From: Ancylobacter lacus
GTDB lineage: Bacteria > Pseudomonadota > Alphaproteobacteria > Rhizobiales > Xanthobacteraceae
Direction: 5' to 3'
Assembly: GCF_018390635.1 (NCBI RefSeq)
Contig: NZ_JAHBGE010000051.1
Coordinates: 1-64,000 of the forward strand
Length of the DNA: 64,000 bases
Below are positions 27,035-34,373 of this stretch, piece by piece. The notes under the pieces are model-generated. The model was not told where the DNA came from and did not search any database. It worked only from the letters and a program-made list of their open reading frames with translations. The position numbers and the translations under genes are program-made. The first letter of the stretch is position 1. Each line of letters begins with the position of its first letter.

Positions 27035-27604
27035 TCACTTCAGCTTGCCGACGTCGACCCCCAGGGTAATGGCGCCGATCGCCTTACCCTTGTCGGAGAT
27101 GGTGACGCTGGCCTGGGCAATCTTCTTGCCGTCCTCTTCCTCGACCTTGTCGACGAAGATGGTGTCCGGGCCGACGCCGTAGGACTTCTGCCACTTGGCC
27201 TCGTCGGCCTGCCACATGTCCGACGTGCCGTCGGTCTGACCGACATTAAGGCCGCGGTCGTCCATGACGAAGGCCTCGGTGATGACGCCGCCCGACGCCT
27301 CCTTCTTCTTCACCAGGAATTCCGCGAGCGGGTTCTTCATGGTGCTGTCCCGCAGCTTCTGGTCCTTGGCCTTCCAGTCATTGTCGAGCTGGTCGATGTC
27401 CGACTGCATCAGCTTGGCGTGGGCCTTGTTCGAGGCCAGTACCGCCTGAACAACCACCGGATCGCTCAACCACGGCACCACCTTGGATTTCACATAGGCG
27501 GTGACGCCGGCGACATGGGCGCTGTCGTCCTGCGCGACGACCGGCGCAGCAAAAAGGGTGCAGGCCGCGACCGCAAGCGCGGCGAGCTTCATATGCACGT
27601 TCAT
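27035..27604 (-). CDS. Secreted stand-alone PDC/Cache-like sensor domain protein
   Basis: A 189-residue exported protein. The signal peptide runs from MNVHMKLAALAVAACTLFAA to AQDD (cleavage about residue 24). The mature part is a single globular domain with PVVVQAVLASNKAHAKLMQSD, FVMDDRGLNVGQTDGTSD, YGVGPDTIFVDKVEEEDGK and a terminal GKAIGAITLGVDVGKL. This strand order and the final Ile-Gly-hydrophobic strand look like the periplasmic PDC domains of chemoreceptors and sensor kinases. Here no transmembrane or signalling domain follows. GGGAGGAAG is a strong ribosome site at the chosen ATG. A role as a free ligand-binding protein is inference. Confidence 0.75.
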   Translation of the reverse strand: MNVHMKLAALAVAACTLFAAPVVAQDDSAHVAGVTAYVKSKVVPWLSDPVVVQAVLASNKAHAKLMQSDIDQLDNDWKAKDQKLRDSTMKNPLAEFLVKKKEASGGVITEAFVMDDRGLNVGQTDGTSDMWQADEAKWQKSYGVGPDTIFVDKVEEEDGKKIAQASVTISDKGKAIGAITLGVDVGKLK

Positions 27605-27744
27605 GAGCTTCCTCCCAACGGACGATCGTTCCGTCGCCCTGAGATGAAATCTGCACGAACATTTCAGTATCAGGCAACAAGATTCTGTTGCAGTCTTATG
27701 TTGCAGAGCAAACATTTTGTCTTGTTCTTAACGCATCTGCGATA

Positions 27745-27765
27745 AAACGAGATAAGTTCTCGTTT
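27745..27765. promoter_or_regulatory. Operator-like dyad AAACGAGA-N5-TCTCGTTT
   Basis: AAACGAGA (27745-27752), spacer TAAGT, TCTCGTTT (27758-27765): a perfect 8-bp inverted repeat in AT-rich DNA about 140 bp upstream of the PDC-domain gene start. It has the geometry of a dimeric repressor site (21 bp). The cognate regulator is not identifiable. Confidence 0.45.
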
Positions 27766-28109
27766 AAGCAAAGTTATCGGCTGGCAGGCGCCGGAGGAAA
27801 TGTTGCAGTTCCGGCCACACGCAGCCGGCGTCCGTCGTATCGACTGGCGTTCAGTGTCTCTGCCCGAAAGTCATACATGGTCATTCAGGCAGAACGCCCG
27901 CCTTATGACGCAAAGGCATCTGTCTAGCAGGGGGCATGATCTCGGCTGGAATGAAGAATTCCATGTCAAATCTACCGTATCCAATATTTTCGTCGGGCCC
28001 TGGGAACTTCTGGTCGCCTTGGGCGTTGGCCGCGGCATCACGTGATGGTGCGTGAAAGTGCAAGTGGTCGTTGTGCAGCCGTCGCGGGATTCCGCTATGC
28101 TTCCTCCGC

Positions 28110-28130
28110 CTCTTCCCGGTTCGGGAAGAG
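28110..28130 (+). other. Perfect 9-bp stem-loop upstream of DUF982 gene
   Basis: CTCTTCCCG (28110-28118), loop GTT, CGGGAAGAG (28122-28130). No T-run follows. It lies 90 bases before the DUF982 start, preceded by TTCCTCC. It may be part of the mRNA leader or of a small RNA. Confidence 0.4.
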
Positions 28131-28219
28131 CGCTTAACCCGGGCGTGCGGCTCCGACCCCCGCATTGTCCCCATGGAAGACAAAGAACGGGTCGCACCCA
28201 ACAGGGAGAGGTTCACGCC

Positions 28220-28483
28220 ATGATTAATGTTTCAGCCGAGTATGGTCCTGCCCTCGTCGTCCGCATCGGCCATGAGGACATCGAGATCCGCAGCATCGGG
28301 TGTGCCATTGCCCTCATCCGGTCCCTTCGTCACGACCATCTCGGCAACTATGCCGAAATGCTGCTTGCCCAGCTCGAGGCCGCAGACACTCCCGCCCAGC
28401 AGGCAGAAGCGTGGCGTGCGTTCGAGACGTGGTCGATGGCCTGTGGCCTTCTCCCCGATTCGCATGCGCGTCGCGCCGCCTGA
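28220..28483 (+). CDS. DUF982 family small protein
   Basis: An 87-residue protein. It has EDIEIRSIGCAIALIRSLRH, an alternating helix, LAQLEAADTPAQQAEAWRAF and a C-terminal helix, matching the DUF982 pattern (conserved hydrophobic, then A-x-x-x-F near the end) found in multiple copies in Hyphomicrobiales. No biochemical function is known. The ATG at 28220 has ACAGGGAGAGG upstream, a strong ribosome site, and excludes the longer upstream extension. A strong hairpin follows the gene. Confidence 0.7.
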   Translation: MINVSAEYGPALVVRIGHEDIEIRSIGCAIALIRSLRHDHLGNYAEMLLAQLEAADTPAQQAEAWRAFETWSMACGLLPDSHARRAA

Positions 28484-28500
28484 TTTCGCGCGGTAACCAT

Positions 28501-28536
28501 GCAGCGCCGCCGATCCCAGCGGGTCGGCGGCGCTGC
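28501..28536 (+). terminator. Very stable hairpin after DUF982 gene
   Basis: GCAGCGCCGCCGA (28501-28513) pairs perfectly with TCGGCGGCGCTGC (28524-28536). The loop itself contains CCC and GGG that can extend the stem past one bulged base. It starts 17 bases after the stop. No T-run follows, so it may act in termination or in 3'-end protection. Confidence 0.6.
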
Positions 28537-28629
28537 GCGTTGTAGGGGCGGGCGGGACACGCTGTTCCGCGCACCGGGTCCGACGGCGACAGCCGGAGCC
28601 GATTGCATTATTGTATTACCGGAGGGGTT

Positions 28630-28662
28630 ATGATCGGGCCGGTTGCGGCCCAAAGTGAGTGA
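28630..28662 (+). other. Possible 10-codon leader ORF before esterase gene
   Basis: ATG at 28630 has GGAGGGG 2-3 bases upstream and encodes MIGPVAAQSE, ending at TGA 28660-28662, 6 bases before the GTG of the esterase gene. The esterase itself has no good ribosome site, so translation could be coupled. The AT-rich GCATTATTGTATTACC stretch just before (28605-28620) may be part of a promoter or operator. Confidence 0.35.
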
Positions 28663-28668
28663 CCGAAC

Positions 28669-29232
28669 GTGAATGCAAAGTGTCTCGTCGCGCTTCTGGC
28701 GCTCCTGCTGCCGGCCGGTGCGAACGCCCAGGAAACCCGCCCTACCGTGCTTCTGCTCGACGGTCTCGGGGTCTACGTCAAAAACGACTATATCGGCGTG
28801 TCGCCCCTTGCCGGTCCTCTGCGGCAGCAGGGCTACGATACGGTACTGGACACCCATTTCATGACCCACTCGGGTGGGCTGAAGCCGGCGGTCATCATCG
28901 GCCATTCGCTGGGCGGCACATCCGCCCTGCGTCTCGCCCGGAAGATGGCGGAGAGCGGCCAGACCCCGCCGCTGGTTATCACCATCGACGCCGCGCCGGG
29001 ATCGCCGGGTTGCGTCGGCCAATGCATCAACATCCACGGCCCCGGCTTTCCCGATATTCCCGGTGCACGGAACGTCGACGCCTGGAAGTCCGGCGCCTTC
29101 CTCGTCAGTCATGCCATGCTGGCGACAAATCCGTCGATCCAGCGCATGGTCTTGCAGCTCACCGCCCAGCATATCGCCCACCTCGCCGCACCGGCGGAGG
29201 CATCTCCGCCACGCGCCGTACATCCCGGTTGA
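28669..29232 (+). CDS. Secreted alpha/beta-hydrolase (lipase/esterase-like)
   Basis: A 187-residue protein with a Sec signal peptide (residues 1-20, ending GANAQ). It has the strand TVLLLDGLGVYV and a nucleophile elbow GHSLGG with Ser at residue 80, followed by a helix. It resembles short lipase class proteins. A catalytic Asp may be in ITIDAAPGSPG, and a late His could be in AQHIAHLA, but the triad cannot be confirmed. Length is short for the fold, so it may be a minimal or degenerate member. The start is GTG; a possible 10-codon leader lies just upstream. Confidence 0.6.
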   Translation: MNAKCLVALLALLLPAGANAQETRPTVLLLDGLGVYVKNDYIGVSPLAGPLRQQGYDTVLDTHFMTHSGGLKPAVIIGHSLGGTSALRLARKMAESGQTPPLVITIDAAPGSPGCVGQCINIHGPGFPDIPGARNVDAWKSGAFLVSHAMLATNPSIQRMVLQLTAQHIAHLAAPAEASPPRAVHPG

Positions 29233-29319
29233 ATCGCGTGCGATGGAGTGCTTTGAATCCCGCCGCGCCGGCGTCTGCCATGACGAGGCGCGCGAGCTGG
29301 CACTGCAAGGGACGACGGC

Positions 29320-29547
29320 ATGAAGGACGTGACCCGTGAGCTTTCCCGGTGGCTTCACCTGCATGGACTTAATCCCGCCGACTACAGCCTGAAGCTGGAA
29401 GCAAAGACGATCACCGCCCAGCGTGATCTTGTCCGGGCCTTCGCTGCCGAGATCGACCCGTCGCTGTCTCCGGCAGCCGCCATGCGGTTGAGGCCGGTGC
29501 TCGATGGCATCGAGACGCGGGTGACGGGGCCGCTGCCCCACATATGA
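29320..29547 (+). CDS. Small hypothetical protein
   Basis: A 75-residue soluble, mostly helical protein starting MKDVTRELSRWLHLHGL, with no recognised domain, membrane segment or Cys. It lies between the esterase gene and the chloride channel gene in the same direction. A short upstream frame (29243-29323, 26 codons) ends by overlapping its ATG as ATGA, which would permit coupling. Normal codon use for the region supports it being real, but there is no functional clue. Confidence 0.5.
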   Translation: MKDVTRELSRWLHLHGLNPADYSLKLEAKTITAQRDLVRAFAAEIDPSLSPAAAMRLRPVLDGIETRVTGPLPHI

Positions 29548-29593
29548 GCATCGTGCAGCGGCACAGTTGGGTCTGCCCCGGACAGGCGTGTCC

Positions 29594-31375
29594 ATGAAGG
29601 GCGGCGCTCCCCAGACCGACCCGTCGATTCCGGCGGCGGAGGCAGCCTCGCCTCCGCTCTGGCGCCGGCTGGTGCGCGGCGGCGAGGTCGGGCTTGTGCT
29701 GCTGGCCGCCGTTGCCGGAGTCATTGCCGGCGTCGCGGCAGCGGCCATGTCGACCGCGATGCAGCTCCTTCATGAATGGATTTTCCAAATCGCACCCGCC
29801 GCGCGTCTGTCGGCGCAGGAGAGCATCACGCCGGCGATGGCGCTTGCCGGGCCGATCCTCGGAGGTCTCCTCTTCGGCGTCGTTTCCTGGTTGATCTTCC
29901 GCCACCGCGCACAGCCGGTCGATCCGGTCGAGGCCAATGCGCTGCAGGGCGGGCGCATGTCGGTGGCCGACAGCCTGATCGTCGCCGCCCAGACCGTCGC
30001 ATCCAGCGGGGTAGGCGCCTCGGTCGGGCTTGAAGCCGGTTACACCCAGGCCGCGGGTGGCATTGCCTCCTGGCTTGGCAGCCGCTTTCATCTCCGCCGG
30101 GCCGATCTTCGGCTCATGGTAGGGTGCGGGGCTGGGGCGGCGATCGGTGCGGCCTTCGATGCCCCGCTCGCCGGCGCGTTCTATGGCTTCGAGCTGGTGC
30201 TGGGCAGCTACACCATTGCCGCTTTCGCGCCGATGATGGCCGCCTGCTTTGCCGCCAGCCTGACCAAGGCGGCGCTGGTCGGGGTCGAGGCGGGCCATGC
30301 CGGACTGCCCGCCGTCACCTTTACCGCGCATGATCTGCCGCTGCTCTTGTTGCTGGGCCTGCTCTGCGCTCTGGCGGGCATAGCGGTGATGCGCGGCGTC
30401 ACGCTGGTCGAGGCGGCTTTCCGGCATTCCCATATCCCGGCATTCCTTCGCCCGGCCATCGGCGGCGGCCTGGTCGGCGCGCTGGCCTTGCTGTCGCCGG
30501 CGGTGTTCTCGGCCGGCCATGGGGCCGTGCATCGGTTTCTGGTGGCGGACCTGCCGCTCGGCACGATCGCGCTGATCCTTTTGGGAAAGGCGCTTGCCTC
30601 CTCGGTGTCGATCGGTGCCGGCTTTCGCGGCGGGCTGTTCTTCGCATCGCTGCTGCTCGGCGTTCTCTTCGGGCGGCTTTACGGTGGCGCAATGGAAAGC
30701 GTGATGCCCGGCCTCGTGGTCGATCCAACGCTGCTGGCGTTGACCGGCATGGCGGGCTTTGCCGTGGCCGTCGTCGGCGGTCCGATGACGATGACGCTGC
30801 TCGCCCTCGAAATGACGGGACAGCTCGACCTGACGCTGGCCGTGCTCGGCACGGCCGGCGTGGCTTCGCTGGCGACCCGCCGGCTCTTCGGCTTCTCGTT
30901 CGCCACATGGCGCTTTCACCTGCGTGGCGAAAGCATCCGCGGCGCGCATGATATCGGCTGGCTTCGCGAGATGACGGTGGAGCGGCTGATGCAGAGGGAG
31001 ATGCCGCGGCTCGACCCGGTCACGACTGTCGCGGCGGCGCGGCGGCTCTACCCCGTGGGCTCATCCGCCTTCATCGCCGCGGCCGACGCGCAGGGTGTCT
31101 ATCGCGGCATGGTCTCCATTGCCGCGCTCTATGCGGAGGGCGCCGATGCGGAGCGCGCGGTGGGGGATCTGCTGGTGCAGAGCGATGCCGTGCTGTTGCC
31201 GGCGATGACGATCCGCGAAGCGCTGTCCGCGTTTGAAGCGGCCGAGGTCGAGGTGCTGGCCGTGGTCGACGGGCCGCTGACCCGGAGACTGGTCGGGGTG
31301 CTGACGGAGACCCACGCCATCCGCCGCTACAGCGACGAGATCAGCCGGCGGAACCGCGAACTCACCGGGGAGTGA
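29594..31375 (+). CDS. CLC-type voltage-gated chloride channel/transporter with CBS domains
   Basis: A 593-residue membrane protein. The CLC core has SSGVGASVGLEAGYTQ (the G-x-E-x-G region that carries the gating Glu), GCGAGAAIGAAFDAPLAGAFYGFEL and GAGFRGGLFFASLLLGVLFGR (anion-binding loop). A soluble C-terminal region of about 130 residues from TVERLMQREMPRLDPVTTV reads as a pair of CBS domains. The gating Glu is present, so proton-coupled exchange is possible; the first loop is G-L-E-A-G rather than G-R-E-G-P. ATG 29594 gives a short cytoplasmic N-terminus. It is followed by ppk2. Confidence 0.92.
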   Translation: MKGGAPQTDPSIPAAEAASPPLWRRLVRGGEVGLVLLAAVAGVIAGVAAAAMSTAMQLLHEWIFQIAPAARLSAQESITPAMALAGPILGGLLFGVVSWLIFRHRAQPVDPVEANALQGGRMSVADSLIVAAQTVASSGVGASVGLEAGYTQAAGGIASWLGSRFHLRRADLRLMVGCGAGAAIGAAFDAPLAGAFYGFELVLGSYTIAAFAPMMAACFAASLTKAALVGVEAGHAGLPAVTFTAHDLPLLLLLGLLCALAGIAVMRGVTLVEAAFRHSHIPAFLRPAIGGGLVGALALLSPAVFSAGHGAVHRFLVADLPLGTIALILLGKALASSVSIGAGFRGGLFFASLLLGVLFGRLYGGAMESVMPGLVVDPTLLALTGMAGFAVAVVGGPMTMTLLALEMTGQLDLTLAVLGTAGVASLATRRLFGFSFATWRFHLRGESIRGAHDIGWLREMTVERLMQREMPRLDPVTTVAAARRLYPVGSSAFIAAADAQGVYRGMVSIAALYAEGADAERAVGDLLVQSDAVLLPAMTIREALSAFEAAEVEVLAVVDGPLTRRLVGVLTETHAIRRYSDEISRRNRELTGE

Positions 31376-31430
31376 GACGCCCCGCCGCCTCGTGCCATCG
31401 CCCGCGGCGGACCAGAACACCAGAGCCCGC

Positions 31431-31444
31431 TTGCGCCATATCAA
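31431..31444 (+). promoter_or_regulatory. FixK/FNR-like box upstream of ppk2
   Basis: TTGCGCCATATCAA fits the Bradyrhizobium-type FixK2 consensus TTG(A/C)-N6-(T/G)CAA at all eight fixed positions. It lies in the gap between the CLC and ppk2 genes, about 80 bases before the GTG start. About one such match is expected by chance in GC-rich DNA of this size, so location and gene context carry the argument. Confidence 0.4.
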
Positions 31445-31522
31445 AGCCGATCACATCGTCTTGGGGTGAGTTGGCAGGGCGCGGCCGGCTTCGCTGGGCC
31501 TGTGTCAGGGGAGGCAGGCATC

Positions 31523-32206
31523 GTGGAGCACACCAGCAATTCGATGTCCCGCAAGGAATACGAGAGGGCCTTGAGGGACGTGCATGTCGAGCTGGTGAAG
31601 CTCCAGCTCTGGGTGCGGGAAACCGGCGCGAAGATATGTGTCGTGTTCGAAGGTCGCGACGGCGCCGGCAAGGGTGGCGTCATCAAGGCCATGACGGAGC
31701 GGGTGAGCCCGCGGGTGTTCCGCGTCGTGGCGCTTCCACCGCCGAGCGACCGCGAGAAGTCCCAGATGTACGCCCAGCGCTACGTGCCCCATCTCCCGGC
31801 CGCCGGCGAAGTCGTGATCTTTGACCGCAGCTGGTACAACCGTGCCGGCATCGAACGGGTGATGGGCTATTGCTCGGAAAAGCAGGCACGCAAATTTCTC
31901 GACACCATCGGCGGCGTCGAGAAAGCCATGATCGAGTCCGGCATCCTGCTGCTGAAATACTGGCTGGAAGTCAGTCCGGAAGAGCAGACCCGGCGGATCG
32001 AGCAGCGGATCACCGATCCCCGCAAGATATGGAAGCTCTCGCCCATGGAAAGGCTATACCGAACCCGATTTTGCCCGGCACCACGTGCCGCAGACCTTCT
32101 AACCCAGGGAGAGGGCGTCGCGGGCGCGGCGGCCCATCGACCACGCGGAGACACGAATGAGCGAGACCCAGACGTCGGCCGGCGGGCATCACACCCTTGG
32201 CGATGA
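31523..32206 (+). pseudogene. Truncated polyphosphate kinase 2 (PPK2) gene
   Basis: The first 175 codons encode a good PPK2 domain: Walker A region EGRDGAGKGG (43-52), VIFDRSWYNRAG (about 98-109), the lid-like QTRRIEQRITDPRKIWKL, ending SPM. PPK2 proteins normally continue for 80 or more residues with a Tyr/Asp-rich helix and an APW motif. Here the frame runs into unrelated Arg/Ala-rich sequence and ends overlapping the next gene by 50 bp. In the +1 frame the same DNA (32052-32102) reads GYTEPDFARHHVPQTF then stop, which looks like a natural C-terminus of another protein. This suggests a deletion joining two genes. The start is GTG 31523 with GGGGAGG 8 bases upstream. Kinase activity is unlikely unless the shortened form folds. 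Confidence 0.75.
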
Positions 32207-32654
32207 GAGCTTCATGTCGGCGGACGACCTGCGCCACTACATGGATCAGGTCGCGATGGCCCATGCCAACGCGGAACTCGCCGCCGTGGACAAGGCTGAA
32301 CATGCCCGGCAGGAGCTCGTCAAGAAGATGGCGCAGCCGATCGACCTCACGCCGGAGCGGCTTCAGGAGATCCAGCAAACGCTGCTGGTGAAGCTGCGCG
32401 CGGCAGCGGAGCGTGGGGAAACCGAGATCATGGTCATGCGCTTTCCCAATGCCGTCTGTACCGACAAGGGCCGCGCCATCAACAATGAACTCGAGAACTG
32501 GCCGGACACGCTCACGGGGCGGCCGCGCCAGGCCTACGAGCTGTGGCGGGACCATCTTAGGGCAGCAGGCTATCATCTGAAGGCGATGATCGTCGATTGG
32601 CCGAACGGCATGCCGGGGGATGTGGGGCTCTTCCTCGCCTGGGGCGGAAAGTAG
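32157..32654 (+). CDS. Conserved-looking hypothetical protein, 165 aa
   Basis: A soluble protein of 165 residues. The first 65 residues are helical and charged (SADDLRHYMDQVAMAHANAE, KAEHARQELVKKM). The second half looks like a compact alpha/beta unit: ERGETEIMVMRFPNAVCTDK, RAINNELENWPDTLTG, YELWRDHLRAAGYHLKAMIV, WPNGMPGDVGLFLAW. I do not recognise the family. GGAGACACG precedes the ATG. It follows the ppk2 deletion junction, so its former upstream neighbour may have been lost. Confidence 0.65.
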   Translation: MSETQTSAGGHHTLGDESFMSADDLRHYMDQVAMAHANAELAAVDKAEHARQELVKKMAQPIDLTPERLQEIQQTLLVKLRAAAERGETEIMVMRFPNAVCTDKGRAINNELENWPDTLTGRPRQAYELWRDHLRAAGYHLKAMIVDWPNGMPGDVGLFLAWGGK

Positions 32655-32822
32655 GTTGGTTCCCGCCGACGGCGGCTTGGCGCATGTAAACGGCCCGCGG
32701 GGCTCCGCGTGGCGCTCAGCCGATCATCCACAGTCTCGGCGCCACCGCGATGGAACCCGCGGCGGTCGAACGACTTCTCCTTTCGCCGCGATTTGTGCGG
32801 GTGCGAGAAGATCGAGACATAG

Positions 32823-34373
32823 ATGCACCGTCGACAGCTCCTGCTGGGCGCCGCCCTGATTCCGGGATTGATGGTCACCGGATCGCCGCTTACGTCGTGG
32901 CTTGTCGAAGATGCCGATGCTCAGGACGCCGCCGGCCAGGGTGGCGACGGCGCCGCCTTCGACAGCCAGATCGTCCGGCGCATGGCCCGTGACCTCGCCG
33001 CCAAGCCCTTCAAGGCCGGTGATCAGGCCCTGCCGCCGGAACTCGACAAGCTGTCATACGACGACTACCGGAACATCCGCTTCAATGCCGACCGTTCGCT
33101 CTGGCGCGGGCAGGGGCTGCCGTTCGAGGTGCAACTGCTGCACCGCGGCTTCCTGTTCCGCGACCGGGTCGACATTTCCGTCGTTGCCGAGGGCAAGACA
33201 CAGAAGTTGGTCTATCAGCCGGAGCTGTTCCGCTTCGAGCACGGACTTGCCCGGCCGGATCCGAAGCTGGACATCGGCTTTTCCGGCTTCCGGTTGCACG
33301 GACCGATCAACCGGCCGGACTATTTCGACGAGATCGCGGTTTTCCAGGGAGCAAGCTACTTCCGCGCGGTTGCCAAGGGACAGGTCTATGGCGCCTCGGC
33401 CCGCGGCCTCTCGGTGAAGACGGGCGACCCGGGAGGCGAGGAGTTTCCGGTTTTCCGGGCGTTCTGGATCGAGCGGCCTCGGCCGGACGTCAACTCCATC
33501 GTTCTGCATGCGCTGCTGGACTCGCCCAGCGCCGCGGCGGTGTACCGCTTCACCATCCGCCCCGGCGACTCGACCGTGATGACCGTGGAGATGACGGTAT
33601 TTCCCCGCAGCGATGTCGACCAGGCGGGACTGGCCTCCCTCACCAGCATGTTCATGTTTGGCCCCAATGACCGCGACGGCATCGATGATTTCCGCCCCGC
33701 CGTCGGCGACTCGCAGGGACTTGCCATCATCAATGGCAATGGCGAGCGGGTGTGGCGCCCGCTCACCAACCCCTCCCGCCTGCAGCTCAGCTCATTCGTC
33801 GATACCAACATCCGCGGCTTCGGCCTGATGCAGCGGCAACGCTCGTTTTTCGACTATCAGGACCTTGAGGCGCGCTACGAGAAGCGGCCGAGCATCTGGG
33901 TCGAGCCGATCGGCGACTGGGGCGAGGGAGCGGTGCACCTGGTGGAAATTCCCACCAAGGAGGAGGTGCACGACAATATCGTAGCGTTCTGGCGGCCCAA
34001 GGAACCGTTGCGCAAGGGCGGTGAGTACAACTACACCTGCCGCCTGCACTGGACATGGGACACACCGGATCGCGACCCGATCGGCCGCTTTGCCGCAACC
34101 CGGGTGGGCGGCAATAGCGGAAAGCGGCTCTTCGTTCTCGATATCGACGGCGAGCCGGTGAAGGACGTCGCGCTCGACGGGCTCGAGGCACGGGTCAGCG
34201 CCAGCGGCGGCGCCATCTCCAACATCGTGCTCCAGCCGAACCCCGATATTGGCGGGCTTCGCCTTTCCTTCGCCTTTGAGCCGAAGGGCGCCGACGTTGC
34301 GGAACTGCGGGCCAATGTGGTCCGGGGCGAGCAGCGCCTCAGCGAGACGTGGATCTACCGATGGACGCCGTGA
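32823..34373 (+). CDS. opgG: Periplasmic glucan biosynthesis protein OpgG/OpgD
   Basis: A 516-residue protein of the MdoG family that builds the branched backbone of osmoregulated periplasmic glucans. An N-terminal export signal with HRRQLLLGAALIPG could be Tat-like. The mature part carries the family blocks LSYDDYRNIRFNADRSLW, GFSGFRLHGPINRPDYFDE, YRAVAKGQ-like YFRAVAKGQVYGASARGL, and RSFFDYQDLEARYEKRPS, a very typical MdoG stretch. OpgD versus OpgG cannot be separated by eye. It overlaps opgH by 13 bp, so the pair is translationally coupled. Confidence 0.92.
   Translation: MHRRQLLLGAALIPGLMVTGSPLTSWLVEDADAQDAAGQGGDGAAFDSQIVRRMARDLAAKPFKAGDQALPPELDKLSYDDYRNIRFNADRSLWRGQGLPFEVQLLHRGFLFRDRVDISVVAEGKTQKLVYQPELFRFEHGLARPDPKLDIGFSGFRLHGPINRPDYFDEIAVFQGASYFRAVAKGQVYGASARGLSVKTGDPGGEEFPVFRAFWIERPRPDVNSIVLHALLDSPSAAAVYRFTIRPGDSTVMTVEMTVFPRSDVDQAGLASLTSMFMFGPNDRDGIDDFRPAVGDSQGLAIINGNGERVWRPLTNPSRLQLSSFVDTNIRGFGLMQRQRSFFDYQDLEARYEKRPSIWVEPIGDWGEGAVHLVEIPTKEEVHDNIVAFWRPKEPLRKGGEYNYTCRLHWTWDTPDRDPIGRFAATRVGGNSGKRLFVLDIDGEPVKDVALDGLEARVSASGGAISNIVLQPNPDIGGLRLSFAFEPKGADVAELRANVVRGEQRLSETWIYRWTP

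Larger units (their letters stand above)
27605..28219. other. 615-bp gene-poor region between divergent genes
   Basis: The half nearer the PDC gene (about 27640-28000) is clearly AT-richer than the surroundings. It contains an operator-like dyad (27745-27765). The half nearer the DUF982 gene contains a perfect 9-bp hairpin (28110-28130) preceded by a pyrimidine stretch that resembles an anti-Shine-Dalgarno sequence. I saw no convincing protein-coding frame; the open frames here have neither a ribosome site nor recognisable sequence. It must hold at least the two divergent promoters, and may encode a small RNA. Confidence 0.5.

Noticed and set aside
29243-29323. 26-codon ORF overlapping the start of the 75-residue protein
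   Set aside because: No clear ribosome site and no recognisable sequence; noted only as possible coupling.
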